64,000 nucleotides of DNA from Paenibacillus sp. FSL R5-0517 (GTDB lineage Bacteria; Bacillota; Bacilli; Paenibacillales; Paenibacillaceae). How positions within the stretch are numbered: position 1 is the first letter of the stretch; every line of letters starts with the position of its first letter. The translations under genes and the position numbers were made by a program. Shown here one piece after another: positions 35,376-43,816 of the stretch. The notes under the pieces were generated by a model. That model was not told the origin of the DNA, searched no databases, and was given only the letters and a program-made list of their open reading frames with translations. Location of the stretch: positions 4,340,001-4,404,000 of the forward strand of contig NZ_CP150235.1 in NCBI RefSeq assembly GCF_037974355.1. Direction: 5' to 3'.

Positions 35376-36944
35376 TTAGTTTTTAGCGGCAGCTGGTGTG
35401 ACAAAGTAGTCTGCATTTGCCAATTTCAACGTGCTGTCCTTTTCTTTGGCAGGAAACATGGCTTCTGCTGTTCGAATCGCCTTGAGCAATGCTTTGGCTT
35501 TGTTAACCGTTTCTACATATTCATTCTCAGGTACAGAATCCCACACGATTCCCGCTCCGGCCTGTACATATGCTTTTCCTTTTTTGAAAATAATCGTACG
35601 AATCGTAATACAGGAGTCCATGTTACCAGAGAAACCGAGGTATCCAATCGCTCCGGCGTATGCACCGCGTGCCTCTTTCTCCAGTTCCGCTATGATCTCC
35701 ATTGCACGAAGTTTCGGTGCACCAGATACGGTACCCGCTGGCAAGCATGAGAGGAACGCATCGAAGAAATCCTTATCATCTCTTAGCTCGCCCGTAACGT
35801 TGGATACCATGTGCATCACGTGAGAATACCGTTCAATCTCCATGAACATGTCACACTTCACACTGCCGAAGCTGGATACCCGACCCAGATCGTTACGGCC
35901 CAAATCAACCAGCATGAGATGCTCCGCACGTTCCTTCTCATCCTGGAGCAGGTCAGCAGCGAGTGCACGATCTTCCGCTTCGGTTGCCCCCCGTGGACGT
36001 GTTCCCGCAATCGGACGTGTCTCCACACGATTTCCGTCCACCTTGACCAGTGCTTCAGGCGAAGTGCCGACGATAATTTCATCATCCATTTTGAGGTAGT
36101 ACATATAAGGTGATGGATTCAGGGTCCGAAGCACACGATACACGTGAAGCGGAGAAACCTCTGTATCAATGTGAAAACGCTGGGATAATACCACTTGAAA
36201 AATATCACCTGCGCGAATGTACTCTTTGGCTTGCTCTACATTACCTATGAACTGTTCCTTCGTAAGGTTGGAGCGAATATCTCCCAGTTCCACGTCTCCC
36301 GGAATGGAACGCGGATTCAGGTTTTCCCCTGGTCCTTGCTGCTGCAACCGTTCAGCGGCCTGCTCCAGCTTCTCCGAAGTCACCGCATACGCTTGCCGTA
36401 TCTCATCATCCGTTGCACCATCCTTGACGTGTACATTACCGACGAGCAACATCTGCTGCTTCACATGGTCGAACACGATAATCTGGTCACAGAACATAAA
36501 ACGGATGTCATCCATATTTAGATCATCCAGCGCGTGGGCTGGAAGCTTCTCATAATAGGACAGCAGATCATATCCGAAGAAACCAATTGCCCCGCCTGTG
36601 AATGGTGGCAGTTCATCATCTTTTGGGCTGCGGTACTTACGCAACAGTGCTTTCAGTTCTTCAATCGGTTTGCCTGGCAATTCACGAGTCTGTCCCGCTT
36701 CTTCCACTACAATCCGGCCCTTCTTGGCCGAAATCATCAGGAACGGATCTGTACCGATGAACGAGTATCTCGCCCATTGGATTCCCCCCTCTACACTTTC
36801 CAACAGGAATGCCCGGTCGTTGTCAGCAAAACGGCGGAATATTCGAATCGGAGTCTCCATATCTGCCAAAATCCGTTTGACTACCGGAATCAGATTATAC
36901 TCATTTGACATTTTCAGTACTTGATTAACGTTTGGCGTTATCAT
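35376..36944 (-). CDS. trpE: Anthranilate synthase component I
   Basis: 522 residues. Chorismate to anthranilate. Chorismate-binding domain with GRNDLGRVS, CLPAGTVSGAPK and YAGAIGYLGFSG; N-terminal LLES motif for tryptophan feedback (AFLLESVEGG). ATG 36944 has AAAGGA upstream. First gene of trpEDCFBA; the glutaminase subunit (trpG/pabA) is not in the window, as in B. subtilis. Expression appears to be controlled by TRAP (see the leader). Confidence 0.96.
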   Translation of the reverse strand: MITPNVNQVLKMSNEYNLIPVVKRILADMETPIRIFRRFADNDRAFLLESVEGGIQWARYSFIGTDPFLMISAKKGRIVVEEAGQTRELPGKPIEELKALLRKYRSPKDDELPPFTGGAIGFFGYDLLSYYEKLPAHALDDLNMDDIRFMFCDQIIVFDHVKQQMLLVGNVHVKDGATDDEIRQAYAVTSEKLEQAAERLQQQGPGENLNPRSIPGDVELGDIRSNLTKEQFIGNVEQAKEYIRAGDIFQVVLSQRFHIDTEVSPLHVYRVLRTLNPSPYMYYLKMDDEIIVGTSPEALVKVDGNRVETRPIAGTRPRGATEAEDRALAADLLQDEKERAEHLMLVDLGRNDLGRVSSFGSVKCDMFMEIERYSHVMHMVSNVTGELRDDKDFFDAFLSCLPAGTVSGAPKLRAMEIIAELEKEARGAYAGAIGYLGFSGNMDSCITIRTIIFKKGKAYVQAGAGIVWDSVPENEYVETVNKAKALLKAIRTAEAMFPAKEKDSTLKLANADYFVTPAAAKN

Positions 36945-36972
36945 CAAATCACGTCCTTTCAGATTTATATAA

Positions 36973-37148
36973 GTTCAACTAGTGAGGTTTACACTGAACA
37001 CTCCGATGACAGAACAACCTTCCGATCGCTGTTATCCCCAGAATTTTTTGACTCCCTTTCTAAAGGGAAAATCCGGTGATAAAGGCAAACGCTCCGCTTC
37101 ATCAGGTTATTTCTGTCCTTTCGGTTTGTGTAAAAAGCTTAGTTGAAC
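36973..37148. repeat. 176-bp element with 9-bp terminal inverted repeats before trpE
   Basis: GTTCAACTA at 36973-36981 and TAGTTGAAC at 37140-37148 are exact inverted ends. Inside are CCCTTT/AAAGGG and other pairs (37054-37070). The element lies between the trp attenuator and the trpE ribosome site. It reads like an intergenic dispersed element or a structured RNA segment; copy number in the genome is unknown. Confidence 0.55.
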
Positions 37149-37178
37149 CTATAAGGGTAGAAGAAAAAAAATATGTAC

Positions 37179-37208
37179 AAAAAAACCTCTACCATCAGGT
37201 AGAGGTTT
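37179..37208 (-). terminator. trp operon attenuator terminator
   Basis: Eleven-base perfect arms (37183-37193 and 37198-37208), ATCA-type loop, seven minus-strand T. It lies 234 nt before trpE and about 320 nt past the TRAP triplets. Its 5' arm CUCUAC can pair with GUAGAG in the triplet region. Confidence 0.85.
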
Positions 37209-37530
37209 GGTTATAAGCTGTATTCAACAGGGTGATGCTTCATAAATAACAAGTCCCTATACTTCGCTCTCGGATTATTACAGGTCGCTGAATTGATGCA
37301 TGTTACATCATCCAATGCGGGAAAATAAATCAGTTATAACAAATCAACTACTCATTCCAATATTTCGTAAAATATGGGAGAGTACATGTTTGTGTTGTAC
37401 CGATATATATCTACACAAAAGGTGTCCTACGACACATTTGCTGCTTCCCTGTTCCTGTTACAACTTCCGTAGCACGACGTACCGTGAATCAGTTGACCGG
37501 TTTCTGTTGCCCCGGTTACCACCCACTGGA

Positions 37531-37585
37531 CTCTGCTATATACTCCACTAGCTCAGCTGCTCTCAGCTCAATCTCTACTCTACTC
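37531..37585 (-). promoter_or_regulatory. TRAP-binding triplet array of the trp leader
   Basis: Eleven triplets on the minus strand, in order GAG GAG GAG GAG GAG CAG GAG TAG GAG TAG GAG, mostly separated by two or three bases (one spacer of 1 and one of 4); a further CAG follows. TRAP is an 11-mer and B. subtilis uses eleven such triplets. They begin within a few bases of the predicted start of transcription. Confidence 0.85.
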
Positions 37586-37596
37586 AACTGGTTCTC

Positions 37597-37625
37597 ACTA
37601 TACATCATTATGATCGGTTTGACAA
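37597..37625 (-). promoter_or_regulatory. Internal trp promoter at the end of aroH
   Basis: TTGTCA (37620-37625), 17 bp, TATAGT (37597-37602), start near 37589. It lies directly after the aroH stop, so trpE can be transcribed apart from aroCBH. Confidence 0.8.
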
Positions 37626-37634
37626 CCTGCTTCT

Positions 37635-38012
37635 TTAAGATCCAGAAGGTGCTGCCAGATCCGGACGCAATGCCTGTGCACCGTTCAGATACACATGATG
37701 GATTTCGTTCTGAGCTTTGTTTGTATTGACATGTACCATGAATCGAATGCATTGTGCCAATGCACCTTTAACCGGAACTTCCAGCGCACACATCAGTGGT
37801 ACGAGTTCCCAACCATCCAGTTGGCGTATAGCTTTTGCCGGAAAAGCAGCATCCAGATCCCCAGTTAACGTAATCCACACACTACAGATATCTTCCGGTT
37901 GGATCTCATTGCGATCCACGATCTCCTGCAGCAATACAGCCGTTTCTTTCAAAATCTGTTCTTCGTTGTTCTGCGTGACTGTTGTAGCCCCGCGAATTCC
38001 CCGTGTGACCAT
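37635..38012 (-). CDS. aroH: Chorismate mutase, AroH type
   Basis: 125 residues, the monofunctional trimeric AroH fold. RGIRGATTV near the start, Arg of the active site and the CSVWITLTGDLDAAFPAKA region are clear. Chorismate to prephenate, feeding tyrA. Start ATG 38012, six bases after aroB. The stop lies at the trp promoter. Confidence 0.96.
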   Translation of the reverse strand: MVTRGIRGATTVTQNNEEQILKETAVLLQEIVDRNEIQPEDICSVWITLTGDLDAAFPAKAIRQLDGWELVPLMCALEVPVKGALAQCIRFMVHVNTNKAQNEIHHVYLNGAQALRPDLAAPSGS

Positions 38013-38017
38013 TGCTG

Positions 38018-39112
38018 TTACTCTCCCTTCCTGAGCATTTCAATGACGTCCCGAACTGTCGACACAGGTACGTCCTTCACAATTCTTGCAGCCCCAATCC
38101 GATCAGGAATGATGAACACCATATGACCTTCACGGAATTTTTTGTCATGCATCATCGCTTCCATTAATGCATCCGTGTCCAGATGAGCAGGCATCGTTGT
38201 TGGAAGGCGAAGTGAACGCAACATGCGGACCGTATCTTCATACAGCCCTGCTGGCGCACCAAGCTTCTCACCAAGCAATGCCGATCCAGCCATACCGATG
38301 GAAATTGCTTCTCCGTGCAGGAATTCTCCATAACCGGCAATCGCTTCAATGGCATGACCAATCGTATGTCCAAGGTTCAACAATGCACGTTCTCCATTTT
38401 CACGCTCGTCTCTGGATACGATCTCTGCCTTGATACCACACCCGCGCTCCAAGCCGTATCCCAGTGCTTCCGGATTAAGCGCAAGCAACTCTTCTGCATG
38501 CTCCTCACACCAGTGTGCAAAAGCCGCATCACGGATCAGCCCGTGCTTCAGCATCTCTGACAAACCTGCCGAAACATCTCGTGGCGGCAAGGATTGAAGT
38601 GTGTCCACATCGTAGAGTACCAGCTCAGGCTGGTGGAATGCACCGATCATATTTTTGGCCAGCGGATGATTGACAGCCACCTTGCCACCTACGCTGCTGT
38701 CATGCGCCAAAATCGTTGTAGGTACTTGAACAAACTTGATTCCACGCATATATGTAGCGGCAACAAAGCCAGCCAGGTCACCTACGACACCACCACCTAG
38801 GGCCAGAATCGCAGAACTCCGATCCAGTTTGCCTTCGATCGCGACAGTCATCATATCCTGATACACCGAAAGGGATTTCGATGTTTCACCAGAGGGTACA
38901 ACCGCCGATACGACTGTATAACCAGCCGTACGCAGCGTTTGCTCCAAACCTGACAAGTATTTGGGAGCCACATTTTCATCTGTTATGATGAGTAACGGAC
39001 TTTTTTTGGTTAGGCCATATTGCTCAAAATATTGAGGGGCTTGTGCCAATAGGCCGCTACCAATCAGAATCGGATATGAGCGTTCCTCCAACTGTACCGT
39101 CAGCTGACGCAT
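38018..39112 (-). CDS. aroB: 3-dehydroquinate synthase
   Basis: 364 residues from ATG 39112 (GGAG ten bases upstream; the open frame to 39208 overlaps aroC without a ribosome site). NAD-binding GGGVVGDLAGF (about 101-111), QVPTTILAHDSSVGGKVAVNH and zinc ligands in ALLNLGHTIGHAIE. Shikimate pathway. Its start overlaps nothing and lies 1 bp after the aroC stop. Confidence 0.97.
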   Translation of the reverse strand: MRQLTVQLEERSYPILIGSGLLAQAPQYFEQYGLTKKSPLLIITDENVAPKYLSGLEQTLRTAGYTVVSAVVPSGETSKSLSVYQDMMTVAIEGKLDRSSAILALGGGVVGDLAGFVAATYMRGIKFVQVPTTILAHDSSVGGKVAVNHPLAKNMIGAFHQPELVLYDVDTLQSLPPRDVSAGLSEMLKHGLIRDAAFAHWCEEHAEELLALNPEALGYGLERGCGIKAEIVSRDERENGERALLNLGHTIGHAIEAIAGYGEFLHGEAISIGMAGSALLGEKLGAPAGLYEDTVRMLRSLRLPTTMPAHLDTDALMEAMMHDKKFREGHMVFIIPDRIGAARIVKDVPVSTVRDVIEMLRKGE

Positions 39113-39113
39113 A

Positions 39114-40283
39114 TTAGTAATTCTCCAGTTGAGCGTTATAGTTAGCAACATTAGCACGGATCTCTTCCATGGAATCCCCACCGAATTTCTCCAGGAATGC
39201 CTTGGCAATTTCCCACGCTACAACATGCTCCATCACCACACTTGCTGCTGGTACAGCACAAGCGTCCGAGCGCTCAACCTGAGCCGTAAATGCTTCTTTC
39301 GTATCAATATCCACACTTTGCAGTGGCTTATACAACGTTGGGATTGGCTTCATCACACCGCGTACAACCACTGGCATACCGTTCGTCATCCCGCCTTCGA
39401 ATCCGCCCAGACGGTTGGTTGCCCGGTGGTAGCCGCGTTCATCCGTATGCATGATTTCATCATGCACCTGTGAACCACGAATGACTCCGGCTTCGAATCC
39501 GATACCAATCTCTACACCTTTGAATGCATTAATGGACATTACGCCTTGAGCGATTCGCGCATCCAGCTTGCGATCGTATTGAACATAGCTACCCAGACCA
39601 ATTGGCACCCCTTCAACGATACATTCCACGATTCCTCCGATGGAATCGCCTTCTTGTTTAATCTGGTCGATGTAGGCTTCCATCTTCTTCTCTGTCTCAG
39701 CATCCGTGACACGTACAGAGGAAGCTTCTGTCACTGCGATCAGTTCATCAATCGGAAGGTCCTGATATGGAGCTTCGATCTCTCCAATACGAAGTACACG
39801 TCCAGCTACCTTGATTCCAAATTCAGCCAGGAATTGACGTGCAATGGCACCACATGCCACACGTACTGTTGTTTCACGTGCACTGGAGCGCTCCAATACG
39901 TTACGCAAGTCTTTGAGATTATACTTGAGTCCACCGTTCAGATCAGCATGTCCGGGACGAGGACGATGAACGCGACGTTTCTCTTCGTCACTGCCTTCGA
40001 TCGGCTCAATATTCATAATATTCTGCCAATGTTTCCAGTCATTATTTTGAACAACCAGCGCTACCGGAGCACCTGTTGTATATCCGTGACGGATACCACC
40101 AACGAAATTCGCCTGATCCTTCTCGATCTGCATCCGGCGTCCACGACCATACCCCTTTTGGCGGCGGTGAAGCTGGAAATTCAGTTCTTCAAAATCAATC
40201 GTCAAATTACTTGGCAATCCTTCAATAATAGCGGTCAATTGGGGTCCGTGCGTCTCCCCTGCGGTTAAATAGCGTAAACTCAT
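39114..40283 (-). CDS. aroC: Chorismate synthase
   Basis: 389 residues from ATG 40283 behind AAAGGGGG. GETHGPQLTAIIEG, GRGRRMQIEKD, RSSARETTVRVA and RPIPTL-like MKPIPTL; FMN-dependent. Called aroF in B. subtilis. First gene of the aro/trp group. The frame is open to GTG 40316 but without a site. Confidence 0.97.
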   Translation of the reverse strand: MSLRYLTAGETHGPQLTAIIEGLPSNLTIDFEELNFQLHRRQKGYGRGRRMQIEKDQANFVGGIRHGYTTGAPVALVVQNNDWKHWQNIMNIEPIEGSDEEKRRVHRPRPGHADLNGGLKYNLKDLRNVLERSSARETTVRVACGAIARQFLAEFGIKVAGRVLRIGEIEAPYQDLPIDELIAVTEASSVRVTDAETEKKMEAYIDQIKQEGDSIGGIVECIVEGVPIGLGSYVQYDRKLDARIAQGVMSINAFKGVEIGIGFEAGVIRGSQVHDEIMHTDERGYHRATNRLGGFEGGMTNGMPVVVRGVMKPIPTLYKPLQSVDIDTKEAFTAQVERSDACAVPAASVVMEHVVAWEIAKAFLEKFGGDSMEEIRANVANYNAQLENY

Positions 40284-40410
40284 AATACGTTCCCCCTTTA
40301 AACTGTTAAACTTCACATTGCTAAAATCCCATAATTTCTTTGCTTATTATAGTATAGCTGACCGGCTTTGACAAGAAAGTCGGCTCTTTCTTGTACTTGG
40401 TATACAAATA

Positions 40411-40446
40411 ACCGCCTGAACACATGTACATGTGCTTCAGACGGCT
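40411..40446 (-). terminator. Hairpin after cheR
   Basis: Long stem CCGTCTGAAGCACATGT/ACATGTGTTCAGGCGG with few mismatches, 16 bp past the cheR stop; followed only by a loose T-rich stretch, so perhaps a weak terminator ahead of aroC. Confidence 0.55.
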
Positions 40447-40461
40447 GAACAACCATTATCA

Positions 40462-41256
40462 TTATTTTTTCCGATAGAAAAATGTTTCTGCTGTCTCCAG
40501 ACCATATTGTCCTGGGGAGAAGATCTGCTCCGTACTGCCCACAAATAAGATACCGCCTGGACGTAAACTTGCTGCAAATTTGTGATACAACAGGTTTTTG
40601 GCTTCCTCGGTAAAATAGATCATGACATTTCGGCACACAATCAGATCGTACCCATCGTCAAAACGGTCCACCAGCAAATTTTGTTTCATGAACTTGATCG
40701 AATTTTTGAGTTGCTCATCAATACGGTATACCAGGCCATCCTGCTTGAAGTAACGGTTCGCCGTTTCCTTTGGCACATCCTTAAGTGAGCGTTCCATATA
40801 ACGCCCTTCTTTGGCTTTGGCCAATGCACCTTCATCCAGATCACTTGCCGTAATCGAGCTGTCCTTCAAAATGCCCATCGTGTCCAAAATCATGGCAAGT
40901 GTGTATGGTTCTTCACCTGTTGAACAGGCTGCACTCCAGACTTTGACACGACGCTTGGACCCTAGCAGTTCAGGCAGGATCTCGTCCCGCAGCACTTCCC
41001 AACGATTGGGATTACGCCAGAATTCAGACACGTTAATGGTCATGCGATCAAGGAACTCGTAAAACAATGATTTATCTTTCTGCATAGCATCAAAAAAGTT
41101 AGAAAATGTATGAAACCCGTTTTTGTTGCGAAGTGTGGTCAGCCTTCTTTTCATCTGGCCTTCCTTGTATTGAGCAAGATCAATGCCTGTGCTCTCTTTG
41201 ATTTTACGAATGAATCCGGTGTAATCCGGGTCTAGTAGTTGTTCTTGCTCCAGCAT
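40462..41256 (-). CDS. cheR: Chemotaxis glutamate O-methyltransferase CheR
   Basis: 264 residues. N-terminal helical domain, then SAM-dependent methyltransferase: MTINVSEFWRN, VKVWSAACSTGEEPYTLAMIL (motif I) and YDLIVCRNVMIYFT. Methylates chemoreceptors. In B. subtilis it lies in the same place, between ndk and aroF. Start ATG 41256 with AAAGGGTG. Confidence 0.95.
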   Translation of the reverse strand: MLEQEQLLDPDYTGFIRKIKESTGIDLAQYKEGQMKRRLTTLRNKNGFHTFSNFFDAMQKDKSLFYEFLDRMTINVSEFWRNPNRWEVLRDEILPELLGSKRRVKVWSAACSTGEEPYTLAMILDTMGILKDSSITASDLDEGALAKAKEGRYMERSLKDVPKETANRYFKQDGLVYRIDEQLKNSIKFMKQNLLVDRFDDGYDLIVCRNVMIYFTEEAKNLLYHKFAASLRPGGILFVGSTEQIFSPGQYGLETAETFFYRKK

Positions 41257-41281
41257 CGTGTATCACCCTTTTGGCTAATAA

Positions 41282-41725
41282 TTACAACCAGGCTGCGATG
41301 CTCTTGTCGTATACCACCAATTCATCTGAAGCAAAGAAATTGGCTGCTTCACGGGAAGCACTTTCCGGTGAATCTGCCCCATGAATCAGATTATGTGGTG
41401 TGTGGCTGGCGAAGTCTCCGCGAATGGTACCCGGAGCTGCTTCCTTCACATTGGTTTTTCCGATGACGATGCGCGCAAGCGCCACAATATCGTCCCCTTC
41501 CCACACCATGGCAAATACAGGCCCAGATGTGATAAAACGAACCAAATCATCGAAAAACGGTTTGCCCTCATGTTCAGCATAATGGCGTTTTGCCTGTTCC
41601 TCAGACATCTGCACCAATTTGCCTGCCACCAACTTAAATCCTTTGTCTTCCAGACGGCTAATAATTCGACCGATCAATCCACGCTGCACACCATCCGGCT
41701 TCACCATCAAAAATGTACGATCCAT
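41282..41725 (-). CDS. ndk: Nucleoside diphosphate kinase
   Basis: 147 residues from ATG 41725 (GAGGAG, seven bases). TFLMVKPDGVQRGLIG, the phosphorylated histidine in LIHGADSPESA (about 115) and the C-terminal FFASDELV. Normal length. Balances NTP pools. The frame from GTG 41740 lacks a site. Confidence 0.97.
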   Translation of the reverse strand: MDRTFLMVKPDGVQRGLIGRIISRLEDKGFKLVAGKLVQMSEEQAKRHYAEHEGKPFFDDLVRFITSGPVFAMVWEGDDIVALARIVIGKTNVKEAAPGTIRGDFASHTPHNLIHGADSPESASREAANFFASDELVVYDKSIAAWL

Positions 41726-41879
41726 CAGCTCACTCCTCACTCACGGTTCAAAGTTAATCACTATGTAAACGCAATCCCTCTGATTGTAACATACATGTCC
41801 AAATCCTCCCAATGAGGAATATCACAAGTCTGTTCATCTTTGGGTATGAGCGATCTGAGAGTTGAAGGTCATACAAAGT

Positions 41880-42854
41880 TTAATGCGTACGTTTAACCAC
41901 AAAATGAGCGATGTCACGCAGGTTTTTGGTCGTCTTGATGTTAGGTAGCTGATCGAGAGCATCGAGCGCTTTCTTCATATATCGGTCAGCAAGGGCTTCT
42001 GCTTTAGCGATTCCTTGACTTTGGCGAATCATTCCAATTGCATCCGATGCACTTGCCCGTCCTTCTTCATGCTGGACACGGGAAATCTCCTTAAGCAAAG
42101 GTTCCCGCAGATCGGATTCTTCTAGGGCATAAAGTACAGGAAGAGTAATATTTCCTTGCTTCATATCACTGCCTGGTGGCTTACCAAGTTGTTTCTCGGT
42201 ACCTACCAGATCCAGTACATCATCTTGAATCTGGAAAGCCATCCCCACATTGTATCCGTATGTATACAGCAGGGAAGATACATGCTCAGGCGCGCGTGTG
42301 GCCAATGCTCCTAACTGACAGCTAACCGCAATCAGAAGTGCTGTTTTACGGCGAATCCGCAGCAGATAGTTACGAACACTTTGTCCCGTATTGAAAAAGT
42401 CGCGAATTTGCTCCATTTCACCAATGGACATCTGTACCATGGCTTTGGCAAGAATACGATGAATAGCTGGATCGGATAATCCGGCAGTCATCTCAAGTGC
42501 CTTACCGTAGATATAGTCTCCTGTGTACATGGCAATCCGATTATCCCATTTTGACTTCACCGTGGGTTTGCCTCGGCGTGTCTCCGCATTATCAATCACA
42601 TCATCGTGAACGAGCGATGCGGAATGAATCAGTTCCAGCGGAACCGCGACCAGCTTCAGACGTTCAATGTCATATGTACCAAATTTCCCGCCAAGTAATA
42701 CAAAAACGGGCCGCAACCGTTTTCCTCCTGCTTTGAGCAAATGAAGCGACGTTTCACTCAGCAGCTTCTGTTCTCCTCGAACACTGCGATACAGCTCTTT
42801 CTCAATGTAATCCATGTCCTTTTTTAACAACCCGAAAATATCCAATAGTTTCAT
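41880..42854 (-). CDS. hepT: Heptaprenyl diphosphate synthase component II
   Basis: 324 residues. Polyprenyl synthase with first DD-x2-D (HDDVIDNAETRRG, about 82-94) and second (QIQDDVLDLVG). Works with HepS to make the menaquinone side chain. Start ATG 42854 has only a weak site (CGGGTG), but it overlaps by 4 nt the stop of a 14-codon open frame with a strong site (42851-42895), so it is probably translated by coupling. Confidence 0.95.
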   Translation of the reverse strand: MKLLDIFGLLKKDMDYIEKELYRSVRGEQKLLSETSLHLLKAGGKRLRPVFVLLGGKFGTYDIERLKLVAVPLELIHSASLVHDDVIDNAETRRGKPTVKSKWDNRIAMYTGDYIYGKALEMTAGLSDPAIHRILAKAMVQMSIGEMEQIRDFFNTGQSVRNYLLRIRRKTALLIAVSCQLGALATRAPEHVSSLLYTYGYNVGMAFQIQDDVLDLVGTEKQLGKPPGSDMKQGNITLPVLYALEESDLREPLLKEISRVQHEEGRASASDAIGMIRQSQGIAKAEALADRYMKKALDALDQLPNIKTTKNLRDIAHFVVKRTH

Positions 42855-42895
42855 TCGTTCACCCGTATCAGCGTATTGTCAGTCCACAAATCCAT
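42851..42895 (-). CDS. 14-codon leader open frame coupled to hepT
   Basis: MDLWTDNTLIRVNE, ATG 42895, with GGAGGGGAAGG just upstream. Its TGA overlaps the hepT ATG (ATGA). The strong ribosome site in front of it, and the weak one before hepT, suggest that ribosomes load here and re-initiate at hepT. No function of the peptide itself can be named. Not known to be made. Confidence 0.45.
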   Translation of the reverse strand: MDLWTDNTLIRVNE

Positions 42896-43195
42896 GCTTA
42901 CCTTCCCCTCCAGCAAGTCGGGCCTGCAGGCATTACGATAAACCCGGCTTACCGTTCTTGCTTGTGTTTTTCCATAAAGATCTAACGTATTCTTCTTCAC
43001 CGAATGTCATGGCCGACACCCGGGAATTAAACTCTGCGACTTGTTCTGAAACAAAATACAGAAGTTGCCGGAGCATGGGTCAAGACTGTGGTTCATGAAG
43101 ACTCACCATCAGCACTCACCAATACCCCGGGATTCGGGGGACAAATAAACCGAGCAACACCTTGGCAAAAAACTGCCTTGTATCGGACTCAGTCA
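42896..43195. other. Gap between ubiX and hepT, no clear gene
   Basis: About 300 bp. A 47-codon open frame (42933-43076, minus strand) has coding-like codons but no ribosome site. Two shorter frames follow ubiX. In some relatives mqnA-type genes lie here, from memory; I cannot tell whether these are remnants. Confidence 0.35.
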
Positions 43196-43816
43196 TTATC
43201 CCCGTTCATCCGGTTCTCCCCATCTTGTAAAAAGTTGATGTGGGATGCGCAAGCTATCCAGCACTTTTCCCACCAAAAACAGAATCAACTCATCCATAGT
43301 CTGAGGTTTGTAATAAAAAGCAGGCATAGCCGGTATCATACGCACACCAAGACGTGAAAGCTTCAGCATGTTCTCCAGATGGATTGCATGAAGAGGCGTC
43401 TCACGTGGTACGAGGATCAATGTTCTTCCCTCTTTCAACATCACATCAGCTGCACGGGACATCAGATTATCCGAGGATCCCTGCGCAATGGACGAAAGAG
43501 TTCCCATAGAACATGGCATGATAATCATGCCGTCGGCCAGATAAGAACCACTTGCAATGGAGGCCCCTATATCACTCACAGGATGATAGATCAGAGAACC
43601 CGCACGGTTGCCGAATTTTTCTTCCAGCACCACATCCCGATTCGTCACATCCCAGTCCATTTCTTCTTTCAATACACGCCACCCTGCATTGGATATGACC
43701 AGATGAACGTTATATTCCAAATCAAGCAGCGTTTCAATTAATCGAATGCCATATATACTGCCACTCGCTCCGGTAATTCCGACAACCAGTCTTTTATTGT
43801 CCGGTTGCTGTACCAT
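43196..43816 (-). CDS. ubiX: Flavin prenyltransferase UbiX
   Basis: 206 residues. Makes prenylated FMN for a UbiD-type decarboxylase. VVGITGASGSIYGIRLIETL at the start (9-28) is the flavin site; MIIMPCSMGTLSSIAQGSSDNLMSRAADVMLKE and LVPRETPLHAIHLENML are family motifs. The start ATG 43816 directly follows the ubiA-like stop. UbiX with a UbiA-type enzyme points to the futalosine menaquinone route (mqnL/mqnP logic), whose other genes are not in the window. Confidence 0.95.
   Translation of the reverse strand: MVQQPDNKRLVVGITGASGSIYGIRLIETLLDLEYNVHLVISNAGWRVLKEEMDWDVTNRDVVLEEKFGNRAGSLIYHPVSDIGASIASGSYLADGMIIMPCSMGTLSSIAQGSSDNLMSRAADVMLKEGRTLILVPRETPLHAIHLENMLKLSRLGVRMIPAMPAFYYKPQTMDELILFLVGKVLDSLRIPHQLFTRWGEPDERG

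Noticed and set aside
42933..43076. 47-codon open frame between ubiX and hepT as a gene
   Set aside because: No ribosome site and a stop codon directly before its ATG; coding-like codons alone are not enough.
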